Below, piece after piece: positions 37,911-47,568 of a DNA stretch of 64,000 bases. Source of the DNA: Methanosphaera sp. ISO3-F5 (GTDB lineage Archaea > Methanobacteriota > Methanobacteria > Methanobacteriales > Methanobacteriaceae); contig NZ_CP118753.2 in NCBI RefSeq assembly GCF_034480035.2, forward strand, positions 1,769,426-1,833,425, in the 5' to 3' direction. Made by a program: the position numbers and the translations under genes. Within the stretch, counting starts at the first letter, position 1. Every line of letters starts with the position of its first letter. The notes under the pieces were generated by a model. That model was not told the origin of the DNA, ran no database searches, and was given only the letters and a program-made list of their open reading frames with translations.

Positions 37911-38903
37911 ATGATGCCTAAACCAAACCAGAACACGCATAAAATTAACATTAATCGGGACAATTTTCAGGGAATATCCTCAGAAAAAGTGTTACTTGAC
38001 ACCAAACCAAATTTCTGGTTATACTCTGAAAACTTCATATTAAAAATAGTAGTGTTACTATTATTGGTTTTAATGTTTGCACCTATAATGACACTGGTCT
38101 ACTCAGTAAACAATCAATTAATTAACACATTTCGCATATCTATAGATAATGCAATGTTTTATGCAGAATTAATTCTCATACTCTTAATTGTCGTAGTTAT
38201 CATTAAACTGGCCCTGGATGTTCTCGACTGGAACTATACAAACTATATTCTAACGGATGCACGGATAATAATTGAAAGAGGATTTATTCATAAAGAAAAA
38301 CTAATCATATCCTACAACAAAATACAGGACATCGAAATAAGACAATCCATTCTCGAAAGAATAATAAACGTGGGCGATATCATAATATACGGTGCAAATG
38401 AAATGTCTGATACCATTCTTGACGACATACCTGCACCCAAAAAGGTCGAAGAAATAATAGTAACAAACGTGAATAAGAATTCTTTTACTAATCAAAACGT
38501 TTACCCAAACAATCAAACATACTACAATGGCCCATACCCAAATCAGCAAGCAAACATTCCCTACAATAACCAGCAAATGAACGGACAATACAATAACCAG
38601 CAAATGCCCGGACCATACCCAAACCAACAACAAAATCCACAATACAATAACCAACAACAAAATCAACAAAACAACTACAACAACCAAAACACACAAGAAA
38701 ACTACCAATACATACAACCAGACCATGACAACAAGGAAAAGCATCATTACCTAAAACATGACGAAGACGACGAAGTAATCATACCAGACAAACAAACAAG
38801 AAAACAAATGTATGAAAACAGGGAAAAATATTCAACACAAAAAATAAACAAGGAAGAAGTATTTAGAAAACACGACGAAATGTTCAGAAAACATAAAAAA
38901 TAG
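37911..38903 (+). CDS. Membrane protein with bacterial PH domain and Asn/Gln-rich tail
   Basis: 330 residues. Two membrane helices (about residues 45-65 and 82-105) are followed by a bPH2/YdbS-like domain (NYILTDARIIIERGFIHKEKLIISYNKIQDIEI) to about 190. Residues ~195-270 are low-complexity Asn/Gln/Tyr/Pro repeats (NQQ-rich), then a charged helix. The PH domain suggests a membrane-associated regulatory or structural role; no function known. First gene of a plus-strand run through 43155; GGAG precedes the start. Confidence 0.8.
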   Translation: MMPKPNQNTHKININRDNFQGISSEKVLLDTKPNFWLYSENFILKIVVLLLLVLMFAPIMTLVYSVNNQLINTFRISIDNAMFYAELILILLIVVVIIKLALDVLDWNYTNYILTDARIIIERGFIHKEKLIISYNKIQDIEIRQSILERIINVGDIIIYGANEMSDTILDDIPAPKKVEEIIVTNVNKNSFTNQNVYPNNQTYYNGPYPNQQANIPYNNQQMNGQYNNQQMPGPYPNQQQNPQYNNQQQNQQNNYNNQNTQENYQYIQPDHDNKEKHHYLKHDEDDEVIIPDKQTRKQMYENREKYSTQKINKEEVFRKHDEMFRKHKK

Positions 38904-38913
38904 TGGGATTTAA

Positions 38914-40074
38914 ATGACAGATTACGATATAATTGTAGTTGGAGCCGGACCCATAGGTTCAACATACGCCTACAAAATGGCAAAAAAGGGCTACGATGTA
39001 GCACTATTTGATATGAAAAACAGGATAGGACAACCATTACAATGTGCAGGCCTAGTATCAACAAACATCTGCGAAACAAAAAACCTACCCAAAGAATACA
39101 TAGACAACAAAATAAGAGGAGCAAACCTATACTCACCAGACAACACACAAATCACAGTAGAAAAAGACAAAACAGTAGCCTACGTACTAGACAGGGTAAT
39201 GTATGACAAACACCTCTTCGAAAGAGCCATAAACCAGGGAGTAACACCACACCTCGGAGAAAGAGTAATGGATGCGGACATAGAAAACACAACAATAAAA
39301 ACACAACAAAGAAAATACACCTCAAGACTAATAGCAGTATCAAATGGGCCAACATCACAAACATCCAAGAAAATGAACCCACACATCAAAGAAGAACAAT
39401 TCCTAGGACTACAATACACAGTAAAAACAGAAAATCAGGACACGGACTATGTTAACCTAAGCATAAAACAACCATTACTGCCCGGATTTCTATGGGAAAT
39501 ACCAACCTCACCCTACACAAAAAGAGTAGGACTATTCACCGACGGATCATACAACGAAGCAGAACAAATACTAAAAAACAAACTCAAAACAACAGATGAA
39601 ATAATAGAAAAACACAATGGAATGATACCACGATTCAACCCAAACAAGAAAATAACACAAAACAACACAATACTACTAGGCGACGCAGCAGGACAAGTCA
39701 AGCCAACAACAGGTGGAGGACTAATCTCCGGATTCAACTGTGCAGAAATAGCCACTAAAAACACCAACAAAATGCTCGAAGAAGAAAACAACAAATACCT
39801 CGAAAATTATGAAAAAGAATACCATAAACGATACAACTCAGAATTCAAAGCACAACAAAACGTACAAAACATAATAAAAGAAATGACAGAGGACGACTTC
39901 AATTACATGTTCCAACAACTAAAAAAACACAACGTGGACCAAATAATATCAGAACATGGAGACATGGACAACCAAACACCACTACTAAAAGAATTAGTAA
40001 AAAGAGGAGTAATATTTAAATTAGTACCAAAAATAGGAGTAAGGAGGCTTAAAAACATATGGAAATCACTGTAA
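38914..40074 (+). CDS. Geranylgeranyl reductase family flavoprotein
   Basis: 386 residues. FAD site VVGAGPIGSTYAYKMAKKG at the N-terminus, NRIGQPLQCAGLVS near 46, and the second FAD motif ILLGDAAGQVKPTTGGGL near 250. Members reduce the double bonds of geranylgeranyl chains in archaeal lipids (digeranylgeranylglycerophospholipid reductase) or related quinone/chlorin substrates. It overlaps the next gene by 16 bases. Confidence 0.85.
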   Translation: MTDYDIIVVGAGPIGSTYAYKMAKKGYDVALFDMKNRIGQPLQCAGLVSTNICETKNLPKEYIDNKIRGANLYSPDNTQITVEKDKTVAYVLDRVMYDKHLFERAINQGVTPHLGERVMDADIENTTIKTQQRKYTSRLIAVSNGPTSQTSKKMNPHIKEEQFLGLQYTVKTENQDTDYVNLSIKQPLLPGFLWEIPTSPYTKRVGLFTDGSYNEAEQILKNKLKTTDEIIEKHNGMIPRFNPNKKITQNNTILLGDAAGQVKPTTGGGLISGFNCAEIATKNTNKMLEEENNKYLENYEKEYHKRYNSEFKAQQNVQNIIKEMTEDDFNYMFQQLKKHNVDQIISEHGDMDNQTPLLKELVKRGVIFKLVPKIGVRRLKNIWKSL

Positions 40075-41129
40075 TATTATCCCAAGAAAACGAAACACTA
40101 CCTCGAGCAGAACTACTAGCCAGACTAGAAACACTAGAAATACCATATGAAATACAAAACGAATACCCAGGAGTAATAGAACTAGACGTAGATGCAGACA
40201 AACAAAAAATAACAGAACTAGGAGCACACCTAGGATACACACACGAAATACTAACAACAATAGACAAAACAACACCAGAAAAACTAACTGAAACAATAGA
40301 AAACATCCCCTGGGACAAGATAATTAAAGACTCATTCAAAGTTAGAGTAAAACGGATGGGAAACGGAGAAGTAGACAAGGACAAAATAGAACGAAGCATC
40401 GGAGGATACATACAAGACAAATGCCAAATGCCCGTATCACTCGACAACGCCGTGCACACAATAAAACTAGTATACACAAACCCAAAAACAAAAACCAACC
40501 AATACAAGGAAGAAAAAGTAATAGGATACAATAAAATAATAATAACCGAACTACTAATACAACAAGACAAGAAACACTTCTTCGACAACAAACCACACAA
40601 AAGACCATACTTCCACCCAGGATCAATGAGCCCAAAACTAGCATTATGCATGGTAAACCTCGCACACACAAGAAAAGGCGACACAGTACTCGACCCATTC
40701 TGTGGAACCGGAGGAATACTCATAGAAGCAGGAGACCTGAACACAACACTAATAGCATCCGACCTCGAACGATGCATGTACGAAGGAACAAAACTAAACC
40801 TCGCCCATGAAGGATTCAAAAACTACAAAGTATACTGGGAAGACGTAAGAAAACTAGAAATAGAAGAAACAGTAGATGCGGTGGCAATGGACCCACCATA
40901 CGGAATATCAACAACGCTAGGTGGAGAAGACACAAAAAAACTTTACACAGAAGCATTAAATGCAATAGAAAAACATCTTAAACAAGACGGATACATCTGC
41001 ATGGCAAGCCCACACTACATAAACATGCAAGAAGTAGTAGAAAACACTCCCCTAACCATAAAAGAACAACACTCAATAAGGATGCATAAAAGCCTGACAA
41101 GAATAATAACCGTACTAACCAAGAAATAG
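40059..41129 (+). CDS. tRNA (guanine(10)-N2)-dimethyltransferase
   Basis: 356 residues. An N-terminal THUMP-like RNA-binding part (to about 150) and a Rossmann methyltransferase with [13 protein letters not shown] near 207 and catalytic DPPYGIS near 276 (N2-guanine type). The [16 protein letters not shown] segment matches archaeal Trm-G10 enzymes that methylate G10 of tRNA. Start overlaps the flavoprotein stop, so they are coupled. Confidence 0.88.
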   Translation: MEITVILSQENETLPRAELLARLETLEIPYEIQNEYPGVIELDVDADKQKITELGAHLGYTHEILTTIDKTTPEKLTETIENIPWDKIIKDSFKVRVKRMGNGEVDKDKIERSIGGYIQDKCQMPVSLDNAVHTIKLVYTNPKTKTNQYKEEKVIGYNKIIITELLIQQDKKHFFDNKPHKRPYFHPGSMSPKLALCMVNLAHTRKGDTVLDPFCGTGGILIEAGDLNTTLIASDLERCMYEGTKLNLAHEGFKNYKVYWEDVRKLEIEETVDAVAMDPPYGISTTLGGEDTKKLYTEALNAIEKHLKQDGYICMASPHYINMQEVVENTPLTIKEQHSIRMHKSLTRIITVLTKK

Positions 41130-41140
41130 GTGAAAAAGAA

Positions 41141-42628
41141 ATGTTTGAAAAACTAAGAATATTAGACACCACACTACGAGATGGAGAACAAACACCAGGA
41201 GTACTAATAACATCCGATGAAAAACTCAAAATAGCACTAAAACTCGACGAACTAGGAGTAGATGTCATAGAAGCAGGATCAGCAATAACATCAAAGGACG
41301 AACAAAAAAGCATAAAAACAATCACAGAAAACAACCTAAACGCCGAAATATGCAGCTTCGCAAGACCAGTAAAAATAGACATAGACACGGCAATAGACTG
41401 TGACGTAGACAGCATACACCTAGTAATACCATCAAGCGACCTGCACATAGAACAAAAACTAAGAAAAACCAGGGAACAAGTAGAAGAAATGGCCGTGAAC
41501 GCAACAGAATACGCAAAAAGTCACGGACTAATCGTTGAACTATCAACCGAGGACGCAACAAGAACAAGCACAGACGACCTAAAACAATTATACAACAAAT
41601 GCATAACAGCAGGAGCAGACAGAATCTGTGCATGCGACACAATAGGACTACTAACACCCGAAAAATCATACGAATTCTACAAGGAACTAGCAACACTAAA
41701 CATGCCACTAAGCGTACACTGCCACAACGACTTCGGACTAGCAGTAGCAAACACACTAGCAGCACTACGGGCCGGAGCAACACAAGCACACGTAACAATA
41801 AACGGACTAGGAGAAAGAGCAGGAAACGCATCCTGTGAAGAACTAATAATGGCAATAGAATCATTATACAACACCAAAACACACATCAACACACAACTAT
41901 TCTATGAAACATCACAACTAGTAGAAAGAATATCAGGAGTAACACTACAAACAAACAAGGCAATAGTAGGAGCAAACGCATTCGCACACGAATCAGGAAT
42001 ACACGCCGACGGAATACTTAAAAACTCAGACACATACGAACCAATCAAGCCCGAAGTAGTAGGACACCGCAGAAGATTCGTCCTAGGAAAACACGTTGGA
42101 AAACACGTGATAAGCGAGAAAATCAAGGAAACAAACACAACAGTAACAGACGAAGAACTAAACAGAATATTCGAAAGAGTCAAAAAACTATCAGACATGG
42201 GAAAAACAGTAACCGATGTAGACCTACAGGCAATAACAGATGACATACTAAGCATAAACCCAGAAGACTCACTAGTACTCGAAGAATACACAACAGTATC
42301 AGGAAACAAAGTAACGCCAACAGCATCAGTAAAAGTAAACATAAACAACAGGGAAAAAATAGAAGCAGGAGTAGGAGTAGGACCAGTAGATGCAGCAATA
42401 GAAGCCATAAGAAAAAGCATAGAAGACACAGCAGACATAACCCTCGAAGAATACCATGTAGATGCAATAACAGGTGGAACAGACGCACTAATTGATGTAC
42501 TGGTAAAACTTAAACACGAGGACAAAATAATAACCTCCCGGAGCACAGAACCCGACATTATAATGGCAAGTGTAGAAGCATACCTGAAAGGAGTAAACAA
42601 GATACTAACAGACAAAAAAAGAAGGTAA
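41141..42628 (+). CDS. cimA: (R)-citramalate synthase
   Basis: 495 residues. The [12 protein letters not shown] motif near residue 10, [12 protein letters not shown] near 39, AEICSFARP near 67, HCHNDFG near 200 and ERAGNAS near 230 show the HMG-CoA-lyase-like TIM barrel; the C-terminal ~110 residues are the LeuA-type regulatory domain. VIEAGSA and AEICSF match CimA, not LeuA (which has EAGFP). CimA makes citramalate from pyruvate and acetyl-CoA for isoleucine. AksA is shorter and lacks the tail. Confidence 0.82.
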   Translation: MFEKLRILDTTLRDGEQTPGVLITSDEKLKIALKLDELGVDVIEAGSAITSKDEQKSIKTITENNLNAEICSFARPVKIDIDTAIDCDVDSIHLVIPSSDLHIEQKLRKTREQVEEMAVNATEYAKSHGLIVELSTEDATRTSTDDLKQLYNKCITAGADRICACDTIGLLTPEKSYEFYKELATLNMPLSVHCHNDFGLAVANTLAALRAGATQAHVTINGLGERAGNASCEELIMAIESLYNTKTHINTQLFYETSQLVERISGVTLQTNKAIVGANAFAHESGIHADGILKNSDTYEPIKPEVVGHRRRFVLGKHVGKHVISEKIKETNTTVTDEELNRIFERVKKLSDMGKTVTDVDLQAITDDILSINPEDSLVLEEYTTVSGNKVTPTASVKVNINNREKIEAGVGVGPVDAAIEAIRKSIEDTADITLEEYHVDAITGGTDALIDVLVKLKHEDKIITSRSTEPDIIMASVEAYLKGVNKILTDKKRR

Positions 42629-42633
42629 ACAAA

Positions 42634-43155
42634 GTGACACAAGACCTACAAAAAAAATTACTACAAGAACATAACATTACAGTACACACCTATGAAAACG
42701 TAACAGTAGAAGACATACCATTTCTACTAAAAAAAATAGATAAAATAACAGCAACACAAAAAGATTCAATAATACAGTTACTCCATACTGATAATATATG
42801 TGGACAGAAACACTTAAACCAGGCAATAGCACAAGCATTCAAGGCATTCAGTGAACAACAAAACTTTGCCAAGGACAGGGGACTGGAAATATGTGTCAGA
42901 TTATCAGCACAAAAACAGATAAGTCAAGCACTTAAAATGCTGGGAATACAAAAACAAGGAAACATTACAGTAGTATATATTGACACGACAAGTGAACAAA
43001 TACAGAAAACAGAAGAACTATTGGGAACAAGAAACGATGAACTTCTAGAACAATACAACTCAGAAAAAATACGAGAAACATATGGTATAAACAGTGATGT
43101 GGACATTACATGTAGTATTAATGAGAAAATAGCATTACTTGCTCTTAAAAATTAA
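42634..43155 (+). CDS. KEOPS complex Cgi121-like protein
   Basis: 173 residues from a GTG five bases after the cimA stop. An LNQAIAQAFKAF region and LSAQKQISQALKMLGI (helix pair near 60-105) and VVYIDTTSEQ match Cgi121, a subunit of KEOPS that binds Bud32 and helps make t6A in tRNA. It ends the plus-strand operon. Sequence is divergent, so I judge by overall pattern. Confidence 0.75.
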   Translation: MTQDLQKKLLQEHNITVHTYENVTVEDIPFLLKKIDKITATQKDSIIQLLHTDNICGQKHLNQAIAQAFKAFSEQQNFAKDRGLEICVRLSAQKQISQALKMLGIQKQGNITVVYIDTTSEQIQKTEELLGTRNDELLEQYNSEKIRETYGINSDVDITCSINEKIALLALKN

Positions 43156-43156
43156 T

Positions 43157-43174
43157 TAGTGGTTAATTCCACTA
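43157..43174. terminator. Hairpin after the Cgi121 gene
   Basis: TAGTGG, six bases, CCACTA, then a T-rich stretch. It sits two bases past the Cgi121 stop and just before the end of a convergent gene remnant. Confidence 0.4.
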
Positions 43175-43187
43175 TTTCCTTATATTT

Positions 43188-43490
43188 TTAGAATCTATAT
43201 GGGTATACTTCATTATTTTCATATTCAATTTTTAACCATCTTTTAAGCAGATCTTCTTTTACGGAATAAACTCCATTATTGTTTGAGATTAATTCTAATT
43301 GTATTAGATTTTTAAAGTATTTACTTAATGTTCCTGATTCAACTTCCAGTTTTTCTGCTAATTCTTTTCTTTGTAATGGTTGTTCTAATAATTCAATTAT
43401 TATGTCTTTTTCCATGTTTGACAGGTTTATCCACGTGTTTATAATGTATTTGATCATTGAAAAAAGGTTGTTGTCGAATGTGTCTATTAC
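43188..43490 (-). pseudogene. C-terminal remnant of an archaeal (PF01637-type) ATPase
   Basis: About 100 residues of a winged-helix end: NMEKDIIIELLEQPLQRKELAEKL, TLSKYFKNLIQLELI and the final LLKRWLKIEYENNEVYPYRF. This tail is typical of the archaeal ATPase (Arch_ATPase) family. The P-loop domain is missing: upstream, from about 43490, the sequence becomes transposase debris. I conclude the ATPase gene was cut by insertion of the element to its right. Confidence 0.65.
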
Positions 43491-43995
43491 AAGATCGAAA
43501 AGCCAATACAACAGACTTAAAACCCGAATACATGTCTCCCATCAATGCTTTAGGATTTAAACATCAATTTTGTAAATTCCATTTTAAACAAAATAACAAT
43601 AAAATTATTAGAAAATATGTTAAAGATAACAATCTACCCGAGGAAAAAAATAAAAGAATATAAAAAGTTTTTACCAGAATTATATGAAATATATGAAGTA
43701 GAAACTCAAACAGAAGTAGCAAAAATCGTAGAAAACTTGAAAAATAAAATAAATGACTTTCCCGAAGTTATTCAATACATAATTAATGAAAAATTAGCAC
43801 CGTATTTTAAAAACTTAACATATTTCCTTGAAAATGCAAAAATCGAAAGCACAAGCAATATCATAGAAAGAATATTTGAAGATCTTGCTCCAAAGCATGT
43901 GAAAAAAATGTTATAAAACCATAAAAGGATTTTTTATCAAGTTTTAATTTAAAATTAAAGCGATGGGATGAGAGGAATGCGATTTTACTGAAATG
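43491..43995 (+). pseudogene. Transposase remnant, left copy (C-terminal part)
   Basis: Reads as TDLKPEYMSPINALGFKHQFCKFHF, then with a frameshift LPELYEIYEVETQ and NIIERIFEDLAPKHVKKM, then with another shift YKTIKGFL and LKRWDERNAILLKW. These are the second Asp region and C-terminus of a DDE transposase. About 480 bases match the right copy (46385-46890) with few changes. Frameshifts make it inactive. Confidence 0.8.
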
Positions 43996-44106
43996 GCGTG
44001 AAAATACCCACTCTTGACAACACCCTTGCACCACCACCATAATTTATATAATTTAAATTACATAACTACCTATCGATATAAATTTTCTCAATAAGAGGTA
44101 ATGCAA

Positions 44107-44409
44107 ATGAAATGGAGTACACTTCAATCTAAAGCTTATGGATTAAATATTAATGATTTTATAAGTGAAAAATTTCTTGATAAACTTAGAAATGAGTTTA
44201 AAGATAAAGATGTTGATGTGATTACATTACAAATTACAGTTAGAGACAAAATAAGAGATCCTAAAAATGATGATGCCAAAGTAGAAATTATTTCATTATC
44301 TAATAGCACTATTGAAGATACATTACTGCATAACACTATTGTGGATGTTACATCTGATGAAAATTTTGAAAAAATAAAAAAAGTTATTGATAATTTTAAA
44401 ATTAACTAA
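44107..44409 (+). CDS. Unknown protein, first gene of PIN cassette
   Basis: 100 residues starting MKWSTLQSKAYG, chosen because AAGAGGTA lies seven bases before the ATG at 44107. It has a mixed alpha/beta pattern, a DVITLQITVRDKI strand region and a charged C-terminus (KKVIDNFKIN). No Cys cluster, membrane helix or known motif. It opens a three-gene block with one-base spacing to the next gene. In two- or three-gene toxin systems the first small gene is often the antitoxin; that role here is only a guess. Confidence 0.65.
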   Translation: MKWSTLQSKAYGLNINDFISEKFLDKLRNEFKDKDVDVITLQITVRDKIRDPKNDDAKVEIISLSNSTIEDTLLHNTIVDVTSDENFEKIKKVIDNFKIN

Positions 44410-44410
44410 A

Positions 44411-44941
44411 ATGAGGATGTTGAAGTTTATGTATTCTAATGAAAATGTTTATATAATAACTAATCATTATCTTTCTAAATCAGGCAATATTTATGATTCA
44501 TTTATTAATGCTATTAAAGAATTGAAAGAAATAATTTATTCAAATGTTGAAAATATCATTGCACAAGATAATAAACCTTCCTTAGATGAGTTAATTGAAA
44601 ATATAAAAGATTCATTTGTTAACACAGAAAATATTTTATCCCAACTTAATTTTTTTGAAGAAGAATATTATGATTTCTCATCTATTAAAGACATGGCATT
44701 CTATATTTTAGATAATAACTTATTAAATCAAATTTCAATCATTAGAAGTTTATTAAAGTCTTTCTATAATCTTGTTCAATTTAAAAAAGATGCTTCCGAT
44801 GAAGAATACAAACAAAAATATGAAGAATTTTCTTCTGAATTAATTAATACAGAACAATTATTTTATACTAAAATATATGAACCTACTGAAAACTACAATG
44901 AAGAAGTATTGTTAGAAATATCCAATTCATTAATAGAATAA
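44411..44941 (+). CDS. Unknown helical protein, second gene of PIN cassette
   Basis: About 176 residues from the ATG at 44411 (MRMLKFMYSNENVYI), one base after the previous stop; a TTG at 44387 would overlap the first gene. It is nearly all alpha-helix, Asn/Glu/Lys-rich, with no membrane segment, no zinc site and no catalytic motif I recognise. Between the first small protein and the PIN nuclease it could be a partner or inhibitor. No close family is recognised by eye. Confidence 0.65.
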   Translation: MRMLKFMYSNENVYIITNHYLSKSGNIYDSFINAIKELKEIIYSNVENIIAQDNKPSLDELIENIKDSFVNTENILSQLNFFEEEYYDFSSIKDMAFYILDNNLLNQISIIRSLLKSFYNLVQFKKDASDEEYKQKYEEFSSELINTEQLFYTKIYEPTENYNEEVLLEISNSLIE

Positions 44942-44958
44942 TAACAGGAGATATGTTT

Positions 44959-45618
44959 ATGAAATCATTTGTAGACACTAATGTTTCTATTGCATATATG
45001 TTCTCTATTGATCCTCTGAATAATAAATCAATGTCAGTTTTTAAAGAATACGAACGTATTTTTTGGTCAAAAATGGTTAAAAATGAATGTAAACAAGTAT
45101 TTGAAAATAAAAGGAAAATTTTAGTTAAGTTTTATAAAGACTTAGTTAATTATTTAAAACCTGAAAATTTCCATAATTATTCATTCAATGAATTAAAAAA
45201 ATACGTTTTTAGAAATTATTCTAGAAGTAAAAAACGTGAACAAATTTTAAGTTCTTTAGACAAATTTTGGTATAATTATGTTAATGAAAGATTTCCAACA
45301 TACACTTCTTTTGTTCAAGCAATAAACAATTGTTTAAAAGACTTGAAACATTTACTTTATTGCAGAAAAGAAGAATGGGAAAAAAATACTTTTTTAACAG
45401 AAAAACGAACTGAAAAATATCTTGATTTGAAAAATAAATTAAAGTCTTTGAATGTTCATTCCCCTGATGATGAAATTGTTCTTGATGCTCATGACTTTAA
45501 TTTAAGGAATAATATTCATTTAGATTTTATTACATTTGATAAAGATTGCTATGAAGGAGTATCTAAAATCAAAGAGTTTCAATTTAACAAAGTAAAAGGA
45601 AAAGATGACTATCTATAA
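44959..45618 (+). CDS. PIN-domain (DUF4935-like) nuclease, third gene of cassette
   Basis: About 219 residues from the ATG at 44959 (MKSFVDTNVSI), preferred because GGAG is nine bases upstream. PIN acidic residues are visible: Asp in FVDTNV near residue 5, DDEIVLDAH near 173, and FITFDKDCYE near 192. The ~120-residue insert between first and second acidic positions is Lys-rich and helical, longer than in VapC, as in DUF4935-type PIN proteins. It likely cuts RNA. Last gene of the cassette; codon use is AT-rich like its two partners. Confidence 0.7.
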   Translation: MKSFVDTNVSIAYMFSIDPLNNKSMSVFKEYERIFWSKMVKNECKQVFENKRKILVKFYKDLVNYLKPENFHNYSFNELKKYVFRNYSRSKKREQILSSLDKFWYNYVNERFPTYTSFVQAINNCLKDLKHLLYCRKEEWEKNTFLTEKRTEKYLDLKNKLKSLNVHSPDDEIVLDAHDFNLRNNIHLDFITFDKDCYEGVSKIKEFQFNKVKGKDDYL

Positions 45619-45659
45619 CTTGCTAATTATTAACTTGCATGAAATCTAAATTTAATATA

Positions 45660-46050
45660 TCATGAGTACACAAAGTACTTCTCTTTTAAAAACATAGCCC
45701 ATTGTTCTTCTCGTCTGTTAAAAAAATCGTCACCATATATTGATTCGAAATAGTATGCTGTTTGCCGTGACATTTCTACACTATTTTTAAAACGTATCAT
45801 TTCAGCCTTCTTTTCATAGGATAAATAACTAATGTATTCATAATTCAAACATTTTTCACATATGTCCAATGAATAATTAGATTATTCCTTGATAAAAAGT
45901 TCTAATGAAGTTACTCGTGTTTTACCACATTTAGAACAAATATATTGTTCTTTACGAATACATTCTAATTATTAAGTTTAAACACCCGTGACCATTATTA
46001 TCCATTTTACAACCACATTCTGCACATACAGGTTGTTTATCTTCATATAA
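45660..46050 (-). pseudogene. Transposase N-terminal remnant, inverted
   Basis: Minus strand reads EDKQPVCAECGCKMDNNGHGC, then with a frameshift IRKEQYICSKCGKTRVTSLE, then a stop, then DICEKCLNYEYI and an HTH-like KAEMIRFKNSVEMSRQTAYYF. This is the zinc-ribbon and HTH head of the same type of transposase whose body lies on the plus strand to the right. Confidence 0.65.
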
Positions 46051-46080
46051 ACTATTTCAGCATAATAATCTGAGAAAAAG

Positions 46081-46890
46081 AACTGGAAAAAATCAATGTA
46101 TTTAATATCTACAAAAGTACATGAAATTAAGATATCCCATCAAGAAATTCAAGACATCTTAGTCGATTATCATATTCATTTTAATCCAAATATTAAAGAA
46201 TATTCAGGATATTATGCATCTGATGCTTTATGAATAAAAATAAAAGAAATCAGTGACAAATACGTGTTTTGTTAGTCTTAGTGGATGTATCTTATGATAC
46301 TATTGTAGCTTATAAAGTTGTTGAAGATGAAACAGAAGAAGAAGTACTAAAATTTCTCAAAGAAGCCACATCAAATCAAGAACGAAAAGCCATCAACAGA
46401 CTTAAAACTCGAATATATGTCTCCCATCAATGCTTTAGGATTTAAACATCAATTTTGTAAATTCCATTTTAAACAAAATAACAATAGAATTATCAGAAAA
46501 TATGTTAAAGATAACAATCTACCCGAGGAAAAAAATAAAAGAATATAAAAAGTTTTTACCAGAATTATATGAAATATATGATGTAAAAACTCAAACAGAA
46601 GTAGTAAAAATCGTAGAAAACTTGAAAAATAAAATAAATGACTTTCCCGAAGTGATTCAATACATAATTAATGAAAAATCAGCACCGTATTTTAAAAACT
46701 TAACATATTTCCTTGAAAATGCAAAAAATCGAAAGCACAAGCAATATCATAGAAAGAATATTTGAAGATTTTGCTCCAAAGCATGTGAAAAAAAATGTTA
46801 TAAAACTATAAAAGGATTTTTTATCAAGATTTAACTTAAAATTAAAGCGATGGGGTGAGAGGAATGCGATTTTACTGAAAATGGTGTTAA
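46081..46890 (+). pseudogene. Transposase remnant, right copy (catalytic and C-terminal part)
   Basis: Reads HEIKISHQEIQDILVDYHIHF, then SGYYASDAL with the first catalytic Asp, a stop, then with shifts VDVSYDTIVAYKVVEDETEEEVL, RKAINRLKT, and the same C-terminal half as the left copy. At least four frameshifts or stops. Its 3' half (46385-46890) is the direct repeat of 43491-43995. Confidence 0.75.
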
Positions 46891-46986
46891 AATACCCACA
46901 CATTCTGGCACTGCTAAACCTGACATATATAATACTGATAATCTACAGAAAAATAAAACAAAGAAAAAAATCAAAGAAGGGAAAAA

Positions 46987-47553
46987 ATGCAGATAACGCC
47001 AGAAGAAATGAAAAAAAGCATACAAAAACTATACGATGTCCTTGATAAAGTATCACCCCTGGACTATGATTGTGGCAAGTTATGTGGGGAAGTATGTTGT
47101 CTCTACGATGAAGATGACTGTCCCAACAAGGATTTAGTATTGTACCTGCTTCCAGGTGAAGAACTTATGTATGATGACAGTGAATACTTTGAAGTATATT
47201 ATATAGATCCAAGAGAATTAGATTATCCTCGTTCATGGAAGGATGATGTATTTATAGTAGAATGTAATAATCCACCACACTGTGATAGGAAGCTGCGCCC
47301 AATCCAATGCAGAACATTTCCCCTAGTACCACATATAACAGGGGATGGGAAGTTTCATCTTATACTGGATGAAAATGAATTTCCCTATGAATGTCCAATA
47401 ATACGTGATAATCTGGAATTAAACAGGGACTTCATAGAAACAACATATAAAGTCTGGAAAGTGTTAATATCAAATCCTAATGTTCATTCATTAATATTGT
47501 ATGATTCAAGAAGAAGGGATAATAAAAGAAAAGGATACAAAATAATTAAATAA
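46987..47553 (+). CDS. YkgJ-like Cys-cluster (zinc/iron chelating) protein
   Basis: 188 residues. The metal-binding cysteines are CGKLCGEVCC near residue 29 and CNNPPHCDRKLRPIQCRTFPL near 95-115, matching the UPF0153/YkgJ family, which is thought to bind a zinc or iron-sulfur centre. Biological role is unclear. A TATATAATACT stretch ~60 bases upstream may be its promoter. It marks the return to ordinary sequence after the mobile island. Confidence 0.8.
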   Translation: MQITPEEMKKSIQKLYDVLDKVSPLDYDCGKLCGEVCCLYDEDDCPNKDLVLYLLPGEELMYDDSEYFEVYYIDPRELDYPRSWKDDVFIVECNNPPHCDRKLRPIQCRTFPLVPHITGDGKFHLILDENEFPYECPIIRDNLELNRDFIETTYKVWKVLISNPNVHSLILYDSRRRDNKRKGYKIIK

Positions 47554-47568
47554 TGTTTTAGGGGGTGG

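Larger units (their letters stand above)
43491..46890. mobile_element. Degraded transposase-bounded island
   Basis: Two transposase remnants in the same orientation border three intact plus-strand genes (44107-45618), and a piece of the transposase N-terminus lies inverted between the genes and the right copy. The left edge cuts an ATPase gene. This looks like a composite or rearranged transposon; I could not identify terminal repeats. Confidence 0.6.

Noticed and set aside
41141-42628. 2-isopropylmalate synthase (LeuA) or homocitrate synthase (AksA)
   Set aside because: VIEAGSA and AEICSF fit citramalate synthase better, and AksA lacks the C-terminal regulatory domain.
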